Source: Pardosa pseudoannulata (lineage: Eukaryota; Arthropoda; Arachnida; Araneae; Lycosidae). From it: 64,000 nt of DNA. Location: the NCBI GenBank assembly GCA_032207245.1, contig CM063503.1, positions 57,861,017 to 57,925,016 of the forward strand, given 5' to 3'. The number at the start of each line of letters is the position of its first letter. Positions within the stretch are counted from its first letter, which is position 1. Made by a program: the position numbers and the translations under genes. A model generated the notes under the pieces. It saw only the letters and a list, made by a program, of their open reading frames with translations, had not been told where the DNA came from and made no database searches. This document shows, one piece after another, positions 41,001-55,100 of the stretch.

Positions 41001-44000
41001 AATATTTAAGACATATAGTCTTAATATTTATACTTTTTTTATTATGAACATGTATTTGTACAGAAACACTTTATATATTTTATACCTCTGTATTTTATAT
41101 AAAATAAAATTATAAAAGGATTTCATGGAGTGTGAAAAAACAGATCTACTGAAACACTAATATATCATGGCTGCTTAAAATAAATTAACAAAATATTACT
41201 GTTCTTCTTTTTCAAATTTGACATTGATTCTCCATTCTGAATACTGTGCTAAAACAAAAACAACAATCTAAAGAAAACCCATATACATATATACACACTA
41301 CAGTATTATATATACAGTGGAACCCCGATCTATCGTTCTCGTATTATATTTGGTTTTTGCATTGATCTTTCTATTCATATGATCCCGAATTTACCTATAT
41401 AGAAACAATATTATTTTTTCCTACATTCATCGCTCCCTGATCCTTTTTTGTCGTATTTAACCTCGAAAGTTAGCCCCGTTACTTTGTTTTTCACAAGCAT
41501 CGTTTTATTTTAGGAGAAATCGGGTATATAAATTTTTATCTCTCTTTTATCATTATTATTTTTAAATAAGAATATTTTAAAATCGGATGCACGAGAAAAA
41601 GATTCCTAGTTCATCAACAGTTCGTTCTAGACAAAGGATTTTTTTAATGTGGTAAGGATTTGGGGGGGGGAATGGTCCTTACTTTAATGGCATGCTAGAA
41701 CAAATTAATAACCATATAAGCTAAACCAGGAGTTTCTAACTTGTAAGGCCTCGAGGGCCATATTGAGAACCTTACGAATAATCACGGGTCACACTTTCTA
41801 AATTGGCTTATTTTCGTAAAAATTCAACAAGTAGCACAAAGATACCAGTATAAAATAATGTACATAGTTTAATTAAAGGAAAATGATCAGTCAATTTAGT
41901 TATTTAAAACAATTGGAAAACTTGTTATATGATACATTTTTGGAGCTTATTTTTTTGTACATTTTAAATATAAGATTAAATATGAGAAATTAGAAAATAA
42001 ACATAAAAATAGCTTTTTTTTTAAAGTTTAAACAAAATATTTATATTTCGGTTATAGCAGGCACCCCCAGATTATATAGTAGTTGTATAGTGTATTGGGA
42101 TCTCACTCGATGGGTTTACGTTCGATTCCGGAGTAAGGCTTGGATGTATTTGTGTATTGTCCCTTCATAAGGAGCGATCTTATCCTATCTATATGGTGCT
42201 TCCATAATAAAAAGTGCAACGAATCAGCTGACAATCATTGAGAAATGTTACTAAAGGCAAGTGCCCCGCATTTATAAAATAATTTTTTAGCAGGCTTACT
42301 AATATTAAAAAGAAAACATATCACTAAATGTCATTTATATTGTATATCATTGAAATTTTGAGTTTTATTTTAGACGACATGTATAAACTTCGGATGCAGT
42401 TAACTGGTTAATAACGTAAGAAAAAATATTATTGTAAACAGAACAGAACTTTTGGTTTTATAATAAAACAAAAATAGGCAGTTATTATGAAGACATCCTA
42501 TCAAAAGGTACTATGTCCCTTTAAAATACTAATTATTACCACTGCATACAATCCATTTATTACTAATTACTACTTTTTAAAATAACTTTTTTAATTTTAA
42601 AAGTATTTTAAATGTACCAAAAATATTTCTAACCTTCCAATACATTCGAGATTTATCACAATTTACTTTGCAGAGTATAAAATAAAAGTTGACCCAGATT
42701 AATGTATTTCGAACAGCATCAATTCTATCCCTTTGAAATTTAAAGAATAACTATAAATATTTTGTTTGGGAGGAATGGGTATTTCTTTTCTGACAATATT
42801 TATCGTGAATGTTTACGATAATAACTAAGTTTCATTCTAAGTTCTAAAATGCATCCTATGAATAAAATTGACGCTATTAAGCCAAAAACATATACGCATA
42901 GACCATTTTCTATAGCGTTTCATTAGAAACAATAATTAGTATCTTTTGAACATTTACATTGAAATTACATTGAGACATAAATACATGGATATTAACGTAT
43001 TCAGAGTAGAAGCAGTTTAATTAGAGCAAAATATATTAACTTTGAAAGTCCTCTGACCCCTTAAAGTCCATAGCCGCAGATGTAAATGGGATTGAACCTT
43101 CATTTTTGGAAATTAGGCGATCTACTTTTACAAAACAGTATCAGTTACTAAGAATAAAAAACTATGTGTCATTCTAAATATGAGTTACATTTTGTAAAAT
43201 GTTAAGTACTTCCAATTAGTATTGTGAATAATTTACTCTTAGGAGTAATTAACCGAATTTATTCGTTGATCGAATCTATCGTTTACCTATAATCATTGTT
43301 TTCCATTTCCATTCCCTTAAAAACGATGGATCCAGGTTCCACTGCGCTAAAAATGTTATGAATTTAGTCTGGGATTTTATTGTTTATAAAAGCCTATATC
43401 AAACATCACAATTTCATTTGATAGTGCACATTACTTCACAGTTGACGTAGTGATTTCTAAGAATGTTTTTACCTATTGTAAATCTCTTCAGCATATCATC
43501 AAAAGTTACAGCTTATTACTAAATGCAGTCTTAGAAATATAAATTAATTACCACAGTTTTACAAGTTTAGAAAATTAGAGAAACATTCTTGTCTATTACT
43601 CTGTTCAAATATGCAGTTTTTTGATATATAATTAAGAATATTTCATTAAAAAATTAACAAAATAAAAATTTTGAGTAGATAGGTTTCACTATAATATGAG
43701 CATTTTTCATTTCATCCTGATATAAATATATTTATTTGATAATCAGTTTTGTTGATTTTTGAGATGGTGTACTTAAACTTTATTGATTAAAACTTTTTAA
43801 ATGTTAACCTAATCATATTTTTTCTAATTTTTTGTGTCACGTTCAAAATATTCAACAAGATTTTAAAGACGTATAGCTTCATTCATACCTTAAAATATTA
43901 AAATAATCTTAAGTTCTTTCTTCCACGATTTAGAGTTTAAAAGATAGTTATTACAGAAAGAAAATTAATAGAAGCAGAACCTTACAAATATTGTGCGCGA

Positions 44001-44276
44001 TATTAATATCTTTATAAATAAAAATGGTATTTTTGCTATTCATTATCCAAACATGAAAATTGTATAATTTTTTGGTAAATATAAAAAAAAAATTCAAGAG
44101 TAAGATTGTAGTAAAATAGTTAAGGATTATAGTTGGAGAAAATTCAAAAAGTATGTTTAGCTTGTATTTATATCATATGTATTCTTCACTGAATTTACTC
44201 AAATAGTCTGAAAATCCTAAAGACACTTACTATTCAATATTTTATTTTACGAAGAAAGGACGTTTTAGAAATGAGT

Positions 44277-44337
<61 letters not shown>

Positions 44338-47300
44338 CACTTGAGAAAGTTAAATCATTTATTATTTTGTATAATGTAAATAATAAAGCTAAATTTTGAA
44401 TAAATTTCATACTTAAGTTACAATATTACTAAATAATCTGGGATTTTAGCATACATATAAAGAACTTTTTGTTTACTTTTGACAACAAAGTTTATAATGC
44501 GTTATTATATTTTCTGCTCGTGTTTGGATATAACACAAGAGGAGTTTCTAAAATAATCTATGTAACGACAAAATTAAAGGAAAGCCCTCCAAAGGATCTG
44601 TGTTTTTTCAAAATATTTTAGGCCTGAAATAGTAAATGATTTGCCATCAATTTGAAACACGAGCAAACATGGAATGGAAAGAGTAACGTTCATTAATCAC
44701 CTTTTGCATACTTCTAAGGAGTTCATTAGGAACGACGCAAACCAGAGAATCGCTAGAGAGACCATCAACTGATTTACTTCTTACGGTAATGCACTTTTTG
44801 TTCATTGTCAATAGCTGTGAACCATCAAGGAGTGCGTGATCCCCTGGAACAAAGGTATTTTCACACATTATTATACCCATTACAAAGATAAAAAACATTG
44901 TTTCTAATAAAGGATAAATGTCACTTTCAATTTTAACAACTATAATTAAGTGATTCCAAAGTTATAGGTTGCCTTAACTTCTTTTAGGAGGCACTGGTAA
45001 TTATTCTAAAAGTTCATTACAAAAAATGCAAAGTGGAGAATAACCAAAAAGATTATTGACTGATTGATTTACTTTTTGCGGTAACATACATTTTGTTTAT
45101 TGTTAATAGCTGTCAAACATCAAGAAGTGTATGATTTACTGGATTTATTTATTTATTTATTTTATGTTTTTTGGCACAAAATCCTCGGAGGATATGCTGT
45201 GTCATACAAGTTCATGATTTACTGGAAGAGAGGTACTTTTACACATTCTTAAACCCCTTAGAGAGGTTATTAAATATTTGTCTTATAATATAGAAAGCGT
45301 ATTGTTTTTAACAAAGACCGTCATTTTATAAAATTTTAAAATTTTAACCGTATTCTTAGCATGAACATAAATATTATCTTCACTTAAAATATATAAAACA
45401 CTGAAAACTATTAGGAAAGATATTTGATTCCTGCAAGAGTTTTGATGAGAGTCTGTATACTTTCGTTGAAAAAAAGCATTTTTAAATATTCCCAGTGCAC
45501 GCATAATTAATTGATTTCATTTTTTCTCTACACGTTTAATTCGCATTATAAAATTTTAAAATTTTAACCGTATTCTTAGCATGAACATAAATATTATCTT
45601 CACTTAAAATATATAAAACACTGAAAACTATTAGGAAAGATATTTGATTCCTGCAAGAGTTTTGATTAGAGAAAGTCTGAATATAAAATTTTTTTCGTTA
45701 AAAGGGATCCCCCCAAAAGAATTCTTTAAAAATATTCCCAGTACACGGCATAATTAATTGATTTCATTTTTTTCTCTACACGTTTAGGATTCATATAAAA
45801 AAGAAACGGGGTATAAATTTTCGGTTATGGTAAATACAAATTATACCTTAAAACTGCTTCAAATTATACAAAATTTTAAGAATCATTTTAACGTATTACC
45901 AATAAAAAGGGAACTAAACGCAAACAGCAGTTTCATAACCCCAATATTTTTTTAACTAAGGTAATTCAAAGTTCCTAACTTAAATTTTGATGATTCTGAA
46001 TGACTGTATTTCTTTTAAAATTATCGTTGATAGGCTTTAATTACATTTATAAAATATATTTAAGATATACTCCTCAAATATTCAAGTGTAGTTTTAATTC
46101 AAACAGTAAGGTGTGTGACTGATTATGTAGCTATGACTTCGGGATAAGAAATTTTAGTTCTTATCGGACGTCATTCCTCTAAAATATGCACCTTGTGGCA
46201 GAAATATCTACCCAAAGTATTCAGGGCTCAAAACCTTCTCAACAGGTGGGAGAATATTAATGAGTGAAAGCTTCTGCCTGCTGTTCACTCTACTTCCTGA
46301 TGGAATAAAAACTCTAGATTCCAGCAGAGACCAGCTAAGATCATTCACCTACACAAATTTTCCGCGTTTCTAATGCTGAGTACTGGATAAAATTACAAAG
46401 TACTGAAGCTAATTGTCACAAATTTGTTCTTCTACGATAAGGATAAAACGTTAATGGTAACAAGTTAATATGAAAACAATGTAATATCAAAATTCAACAT
46501 AAATAAAACAAAAGCGAAATTATGTAAATTACATTACTCCTATTTCTTTTCCCTGTGATAACTCATACATGGGATCATGTTGCCGCTGTAACGAATTCCG
46601 TTTACATTAAATTCCCAGTTACAGACTTATCTACTACAGTGAGAAATATCCACAAGAGGTAGAAATTGTGACCTCACCTTTTGTGAGCACTTGAACTGAG
46701 CTTATTTTTACCTTGTGAAAGGACATTGTTTCGCGCAGAATAGGATGCTGAATAGAGGATTGTTAACATCGAGAACCATCTCAATCATTCTATCTGAGAA
46801 ATTCATTAGGATGCAGGTGAAGTGTTTATAGTGTCGGTTTCAATGGCATCCCTAACAAAGAGTCTCACATGACAGAAATCCTCTATATTGTAAGGGAAAC
46901 AGCACTATTTTACTCCCTTGTTCTCCGAAGGTTTGTCCAGAAACATCGATTAATGATGTCTTATAGACCGTCGAGATTGCTCTCGATTGCTGAGAACTCC
47001 ATGAATTCCTAGGAACCTGGCTTACACCTATCCGGCTATCAGTTCAACAAAGCGGTTCAGCTGAGATGAAAAATTTGAGGCCAGACGACGGTATAAAAAG
47101 ACCGGAGTTGCTGACCCAGGGTCATTTTTTGACCGATCGAGTCTCCTGTGAACTCATTGGCTGATAGCGTTGGGAGAGCGACAGTGTCCCACCCCCTTTA
47201 TTCTCTCCGTATATGATATTCAGAGCTGTGACGATTAAGAGGGCTGATTCCTGTACGATCATCATTTCATTGTAAATAGCATCCGATGTTCATCTGTGTC

Positions 47301-49121
47301 TTCATCATAACTTTAACATTTTGTGTGTCTAATAAAGATCTTTAGTCTGTACGTAGTACTCCGCTATCCCTTTTCCAGTTCATTTAGAGTTTAGTACGCT
47401 ACACCGCCTTTAGAAATGGAAATCGCAGGATGTGAATTCAAGCCAGTGGCAAATAGGAATAGTTTGGTTAGTACCGCTATGGTATTCTGTATTGTTTCTT
47501 GAGGGCTAATGATACCAGGCTAATGAGACTTACAACTTAGCCAGTTTCGAATAGAACTTGAAATAAAAGTGGTGATGAATGTGTTAACAACATGAGGGCT
47601 TCTTAGATACTTAAAAACCAATTCAGAATGACTACGAACTTTTATGCAAGCAATGGGTTCAAAACCTCTGATTGGGTGTTCCGTACAGATAAGAAGCGCC
47701 TTGCCCATTCGTCCTGCCTGTCTTTATTAGATTTACTCAATCTAGAGTGGCTGCAAAAGCCAGATCAGCAAAGCTGTAACTAGGTCCTTTAGAGATCGTG
47801 GCAAAAAATTGGTTTGCTATTCTATCACAAAATATAGTGAGAAAATATATAAACATGTTTTTTTTTTCTATATCATATATTCAGAATGAACTCAAATGTT
47901 TTTTAATGCTTAAAATGATCCTAGTGTATTAAGTTTTAATTTTTTTTTCTATTTTTACCTTATTAATAATCAAAAATGTTTTTAAACATTTTGGGGGTAT
48001 TATTTTGCTGAACTAAATAGTTTATTTGAGGGGAATAATTTTTAATTAGACGTTAAATTTTCATAAAAAATGTCGAATTCCTAAATTTAAATTGAGTTTC
48101 TAATAACTTTAATAAATTCAAAATTTGAAATGAATACTCGGATTTATAAAGCATATTAGGGGTGTCCGGTAAACACTTTGTAAGAATCTATAACAAATTT
48201 AATCTCTAAAAGCATTCTAAAATATAAGAAAATTCATAAAAATAATTTTTAAACATATTAGTTTTTATAATTAAAAAATTATTTTTCAACTTTTCCTTAT
48301 TTCTACTTGAGGGAATCGTCCCCTTTTGGATCCCATTTTCCATATGGTGTGGCGCCCCTAAGACTGATGCATCCGTGGCAAATGCCACCTTGGCCACGCC
48401 CTAGTTACTACCCTGCAGATCAGCATAGGAATTCGTCTTACTAGATAGAAAATTTTGAACTATTTGTGCTATGGCGGTATGTGTACCTGTTGGGCTATCA
48501 ATTTCTGCAACCTTTTTCCCCGCAGCAAAGACGGCGTAACCGATGACCGGCGAAATGAGGGTGGATGCCGGATTAGTTGGAACGGGGAGCCACGTCACTA
48601 GCAAGGTGCCGTCTTGTGGACCCTGTTCCACCTGAACATTGACGGGTGGATCTGGAAGACCTGAAAGAAACAAGAAATAAACATCATTATATGAGACCGC
48701 ATTCAAATTTTCTCTTAAACCTTACCAACTCCAATAGATTTTATCCCCTATCTTTATTTCTTTACCCCAAAGCTTCTGAGTTCGTCATAATTAATATTGT
48801 TAATTGATCTAAATGATTCATCTCACATTACTATAAGTTGACCTTTTCAGTTTTACTAATACTACTAAACTCGATGGTAAAGGCATGTATCTCACCCCTA
48901 CATATAAACAGTAATGCATACATGCATGCATACATACATATATGCAGCCAGACACACAATATGCATCCTGAAGTCCCTGTAGCCTGGCTAAATCGTAATA
49001 TGTGTATCTATAATGCGAATAAAGTACACTGAAATTTTACCATACACTTAGAAGTAACTACCCAAAAAACATTTTCAAAACAAAAGCTCGCTACATGCAC
49101 ACACACACTCTCTCACACACG

Positions 49122-49153
<32 letters not shown>

Positions 49154-52100
49154 TACACACATCATATATTTATATACGGATGCATAATTATATGTGTATC
49201 TTTTCATAAAATAATTCAGAAATAAGGTAATTTTTAATTATTAAAGGTTTGTGTGATCATTTAAACTGAATTAATAGTCTCGCTAAACTCATTATTGGTG
49301 TGATTATTAGTGTACTACAATAGCACTTACAGAAGTTTAATTGAACTATTTTTTCTAAACAGTGTCATCATTTTCTCTTGTCTTTACTCTCTGAAGAAAA
49401 TTTCTCGCTACAGCTTTGTCAGTCTATTACATTTACTCCAGTTAAAAATTGCGGATTACCTGAATTTGGTAAACTGTTCAAAACGTCTATAGTTGAAGCT
49501 TCTTAATATGGTTTACTGAGAGTGACTTTGAAGACTAATTTAATTGACGTGTTTTATGATTTTATGATATGATTAACATCACGTGAAAGAGCTCAGCATT
49601 GCTTGAAATCTGACTACGTTTATCAATAAAGGATTCAACGATTCATTAAAAATGCATTGGAACATGCAGTGCATGTAATTGATTATACAGGATAAGACTA
49701 CACATCTTCCTCAGAAATAATCACAAGACACATGCTATAATATGCTGTAATGACAACTACCACGTTGGTTATGATCACGATAGTCATAGTTACTATGCAG
49801 AAAAAGGGTGGACTTCCATCGGTTAAAGGTGGAGCGGACTCGAGCGTAGTCGACTGTGTTTGTGATTCGTAAATCAGGGTATCCAGTTGAGAGGTAGACA
49901 CCGCATATGGAGTGGAGTTGACATTTGTGAAGCGACGTAGCAAGTCTTAGCTTCACTACCCTTTAACTAGGCTACGGTTCTGTTTGAAAGCACACTCAGT
50001 TTCTGCTTCACTTGTATTGTCTTTCATTCCCTCACCAACGCTTTTTAGAACATTGCCAACACATTGTTGAATCATTGCATGCAACTGACTATACTCCATC
50101 CTTCTCCATTAGGTTGCCATACCTTCTCAACTTCAACACCCAAAAGTCCACTCCCCTACGATTGGTAGCTACCTAGCCTAATATCTCTAAAATCAGTTCT
50201 TCCTTCGAAATGTTCGCAGGACATATCCTGTAATTTTACTCCACTGATATCAAATGTATTCAAAAAGTTGTAAAAGAGCCCTAAACTTTTAATAATAAAT
50301 AGAGTGAAAATTAAAAATCATACACCCATACTGTATAAGTTAAAAGCATTAATTCCACTCTCCATGCCAAAAGTAAGGAATATTCCAATTTTAAAACAGT
50401 CCAAAGCTGATTCTGATAATTTGATGATTAGGGACTAGTCGATTGTTTAGACAACGATGGCACAAATATAGTTATCCTATAATGTAATTTCTATGCACTG
50501 GCTTAAACTAGATCTTTACCTTTAGAGTAATTTCAACATACAGTTTTATATTAATTCAAGCTTACCTTTAGGAAGAGTTCTGAATTCCACATTGCTAACT
50601 AACATTTCTAATTTTTTGGGATTCTTCTCATCATTATATAAAAGTTTTCCTGGTTTGACTCTGACAGATACCCGATAAAGATTATTAGGAGATAAACCTA
50701 GAAAGAGGAAATATACATAGTTAAAAAGAAAATTAAGTCTTTTCAGTTTTATAGTAAAACTTCATTGCAAAAATGTCTAGAAATGTTTTAAATGAAATAA
50801 ATTTTTATGTACATTAAATAAAATAGTTGGAAATTTGATAATTTAGGATTTCTATAATTAAGTCAACAATCAGTGTGAAAAAGTTCGCATTTAGAAATAC
50901 ATACATATTAGAACAAAACATACATACTGAATTAGAACAAAAATTTAAATCTGTATTATTTTTAGTTGACCTGAATAGTAAACTTTTCTAACTGCATTTT
51001 ACTCAAGATGTAAATTTATTCTCATAAAAATAAAGGACATTAAAATTTACAAAAAGTTGATACATCAAATAACAGAATTCTAATTCATTTTTTTTAGATT
51101 ATTTTCAGAAATTCTTAAACATTTCGAAAAGAAAGCATTTATGATCCGAACGATGTCCGAATGGTTATGGTGCTGGCCTTCGGAAACGGAGTTCGTGGGT
51201 TCGAATCGAACTATGGCATGGATGTTCGTAGCCGTTCGGAATCGGTTTTAATCAGTAGGTCCCGGTCCCATTAGCCCTCGTGTTGCAAAAAGTAGACCGT
51301 AGCACTCCAAATCAACACCAAAACATTTATGGTATAGAAGTAGGATGTATTTTAATTATTTGATACACCATTAAAGCCTCTATATAAGATATTTTTCCTG
51401 CATTAGTTTCAGATATTCCATGTCAATTTAAATATATCTCTTTAAAAACAATAAAGTGAAAGTTAAAAAAATTCAAAAAATTTTAGCAAGTGAATCGAGA
51501 TTATTGATTTAAATCAAAACCCTATTACCATAAATCTAAACTAAATAATGGTTTTATAAAATAGATAACGCAGTTATGTTCTAATAATTTTTCCAATTTT
51601 ACACAAAATTTCCTAAAGGTAATTTTTAAAAGAATTATCTACTTATTATAAGATAATTACAGTGGTACATGAAGTTAACAGTTTCCTAACGTAACTGAGT
51701 TATGAGCCGTCGCTAGGTTGATTTTTTGCTCTGATTTACGAGCAAAAGTTTTAAGCTGCGGGTAGGCTTCGAAATCAGAAAACCAAACTCCACTGAAGGT
51801 AGAAAATTTAAAAAAAAAGTGAAGTTGAAAAGGTATAAATTTACTTAGTTAATGTAAAGAACACCATGTAAAATCGATTTATTGATTTATATTTTTTATA
51901 TTTGGTTTTATTAAGATTGTATACAATATTTATCCCTGATAAATAAAACTTTGTTTCGTGAAAAATACGCAACAAAAAATTTGTAGTGGTTTCAGGTAAA
52001 ATGACATGAAATAATTTAATTTAAATTAAAAAATTATTTGACATTGGTTTATTCAGTTCGTTTTATCTCTCCAATAGTAAACTTTTCTAACTGTTTTACT

Positions 52101-55100
52101 CAAGATGTAAATTTATTCTCATAAAAATAATTAAACCGTGACTAAAAATCCCCTGAGCTAATCTTAATATAAAGCACTGAATTTCACACCTGACCTCAGA
52201 GTATTCACATTTTCTTGGTTTGGTTTGGTTTGGAGCGCTACGGTCTACTGATTTGCACACGAGGGCTAACGAGACCGGGACCTACAATTTAAAGCCGATT
52301 CCGAACGGCTGCAATCATCCATGCCCGCAGCGGGACTCGAACCCGCGAACTTTGGTTCCGAAAAGCAGCGCTCTACCCTCCGGCCATCGCTCGGCCAGAT
52401 TTTCTTATGGATTGTGGGCAGGGTAATTTTTTTTACAAATTCTGTTCCACAGTTTTTTTTAAAATTAGATAAAAATTTTAGAATATGTATAGTAATGCAT
52501 ATTCAATTCGTTTAGAATATGTATAATAGTTTAGAATATGTATAGTATAGTAATATGTAGTTAAAAATATGAAAATACGATATATAGTTAAAAATGTGTA
52601 GTTAAGAAAATGCATGTTTTGAGATTAACATCGGAAATTTTATTGTACTAAAACTATCATAATTTAAATTAAGAAATATCTTTCGCTGTTATTTTTAAAA
52701 TTTTATATACTGCTGTTAAGGATTTGTCGCTTTGTACGCTAACAATATGCATATTGACGCATGCATTCTTTTAAATGGTTTTAACTGTGTTACATCTAAA
52801 CACAGGGTAGCGAAAAATGGGATAATGGTTTAGGTGCAAAATAACTGGTATTATTATAAATAAATAATTTTCCTTTCTTACAGGTTATTTGGCACCAATA
52901 ATATAAAAAAATAGTGTTTTAACTGTGTTTCGTCTAAACACATAGCAAAATGAGATAATGGTTAAGTGCAAAATAACTGGTATATTAAAAAATAAGTTCC
53001 TTACAGGTTAGGCAAATAGTATAAATTGTTTTAACTGTGTTACGTCTAAAAAATAGCAGAAATAATGGTTTAGGTAAAATAATGGTATTATTATAAATAT
53101 AATTTTCCTTTCTTTCAGGTTATTTGGCACCAATAATATAAAAAATAGTGTTTTAACTGTGTTACGTCTAAAAATAGCGAGAAAATGATAATGGTTTAGG
53201 TGCAAAATAACTGGTATTATTATAAATAAATAATTTTCCTTTCTTACAGGTTATTTGGCACCAATAATATAAAAAAAATAGTGTTTTAACTGTGTTACAT
53301 CTAAACACAGGGTAGCGAAAAATGGGATAATGGTTTAGGTGCAAAATAACTGGTATTATTATAAATAAATAATTTTCCTTTCTTACAGGTTATTTGGCAC
53401 CAATAATATAAAAAAATAGTGTTTTAACTGTGTTACGTCTAAACACAGGGTAGCGAGAAATGGGATAATGGTTTAGGTGCAAAATAACTGGTATTATTAT
53501 AAATAAATAATTTTCCTTTCTTACAGGTTATTTGGCACCAATAATATAAAAAAAATAGTGTTTTAACTGTGTTACGTCTAAACACAGGGTAGCGAGGAAT
53601 GGGATAATGGTTTAGGTGCAAAATAACTGGTATTATTATTAAATAATTTTCCATTCTTACAGGTTATTTGGCACCAATAATATAAAAAAAATAGTGTTTT
53701 AACTGTGTTACGTCTAAACACAGGGTAGCGAGGAATGGGATAATGGTTTAGGTGCAAAATAACTGGTATTATTAAAATAAATAATTTTCCTTTCTTACAG
53801 TTATTTGGCACCAATAATATAAAAAAAAATAGTGTTTTAACTGTGTTACATCTAAACACAGGGTAGCGAAAAATGGGATAATGGTTTAGGTGCAAAATAA
53901 CTGGTATTATTATTAAATAATTTTCCTTTCTTACAGGTTATTTGGCACCAATAATATAAAAAAATGGTTTTAACTGTGTTTCGTCTAAACACAGGGTAGC
54001 GAGAAATGAGATAATGGTTAAGTGCAAAATAACTGGTATTATTATAAATAAATAATTTTCCTTTCTTACAGGTTATTTGGCACCAATAATATAAAAAAAT
54101 AGTGTTTTAACTGTGTTTCGTCTAAACACAGGGTAGCGAGAAATGAGATAATGGTTAAGTGCAAAATAACTGGTATTATTATAAATAAATAATTTTCCTT
54201 TCTTACAGGTTATTTGGCACCAATAATATAAAAAAATAGTGTTTTAACTGTGTTACGTCTAAACACAGGGTAGCGAGAAATGGGATAATGGTTTAGGTGC
54301 AAAATAACTGGTATTATTATAAATAAATAATTTTCCTTTCTTACAGGTTATTTGGCACCAATAATATAAAAAAATAGTGTTTTAACTGTGTTTCGTCTAA
54401 ACACAGGGTAGCGAGAAATGAGATAATGGTTAAGTGCAAAATAACTGGTATTATTATAAATAAATAATTTTCCTTTCTTACAGGTTATTTGGCACCAATA
54501 ATATAAAAAAATAGTGTTTTAACTGTGTTACGTCTAAACACAGGGTAGCGAGAAATGGGATAATGGTTTAGGTGCAAAATAACTGGTATTATTATAAATA
54601 AATAATTTTCCTTTCTTACAGGTTATTTGGCACCAATAATATAAAAAAATAGTGTTTTAACTGTGTTACGTCTAAACACAGGGTAGCGAGAAATGGGATA
54701 ATGGTTTAGGTGCAAAATAACTGGTATTATTATAAATAAATAATTTTCCTTTCTTACAGGTTATTTGGCACCAATAATATAAAAAAATAGTGTTTTAACT
54801 GTGTTACGTCTAAACACAGGGTAGCGAGAAATGGGATAATGGTTTAGGTGCAAAATAACTGGTATTATTATAAATAAATAATTTTCCTTTCTTACAGGTT
54901 ATTTGGCACCAATAATATAAAAAAATAGTGTTTTAACTGTGTTACGTCTAAACACAGGGTAGCGAGAAATGGGATAATGGTTTAGGTGCAAAATAACTGG
55001 TATTATTATAAATAAATAATTTTCCATTCTTACAGGTTATTTGGCACCAATAATATAAAAAAATAGTGTTTTAACTGTGTTACGTCTAAACACAGGGTAG

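Larger units (their letters stand above)
30156..44700 (-). other. Rbp: Largest RIM-BP intron in the window (14.5 kb)
   Basis: This intron separates the FN3 block from the linker exons. It holds a TTAA-flanked DNA element (33131-34071), a SINE (34091-34270), an eight-unit tandem array (34751-36455), a diverged duplication (38186-38590), a pogo-like pair of ends (41315-43344) and an AT microsatellite (44279-44334). The stretches 30200-33100, 36500-38150 and 38600-41300 are AT-rich with nothing I can support, apart from a coding-like fragment at 32328-32430. Confidence 0.8.
44844..48486 (-). other. Rbp: RIM-BP intron splitting FN3-3
   Basis: This 3,643-nt intron carries a 70-bp truncated LINE insertion (45144-45213), a 220-bp duplication (45321-45787), a solo LTR (46587-47403) and an old SINE copy (about 47461-47716). 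A GC-rich patch at 48300-48410, next to the exon, holds an open frame of unknown origin ([20 protein letters not shown]). The remainder is AT-rich. Confidence 0.8.
48661..50565 (-). other. Rbp: RIM-BP intron between FN3-2 and FN3-3
   Basis: This 1,905-nt intron contains a mixed CA/CT microsatellite (49105-49162) and a GC-richer, coding-like block on the minus strand (49695-50120). The remainder is ordinary AT-rich sequence. Confidence 0.75.

Noticed and set aside
48401..48486. Extension of the FN3-3 exon into [20 protein letters not shown]
   Set aside because: The frame stays open past the donor, but the family consensus continues as GDHALLD in the next exon, and the phase fits exactly at GTACAC.
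52217..52397. Possible functional tRNA gene
   Set aside because: A and B boxes are good, but the acceptor stem does not close and the sequence continues into a body and tail shared with other copies, so it is a SINE.
52220..52515. Open frames with [18 protein letters not shown] and similar text
   Set aside because: They are read-through of the SINE at 52217-52397. Such text appears in many automatic annotations but is not a protein.
53008..53895. Several minus-strand frames beginning MHLNHYPI
   Set aside because: They repeat with the 138-bp minisatellite unit and arise only because the repeat length keeps frames open.
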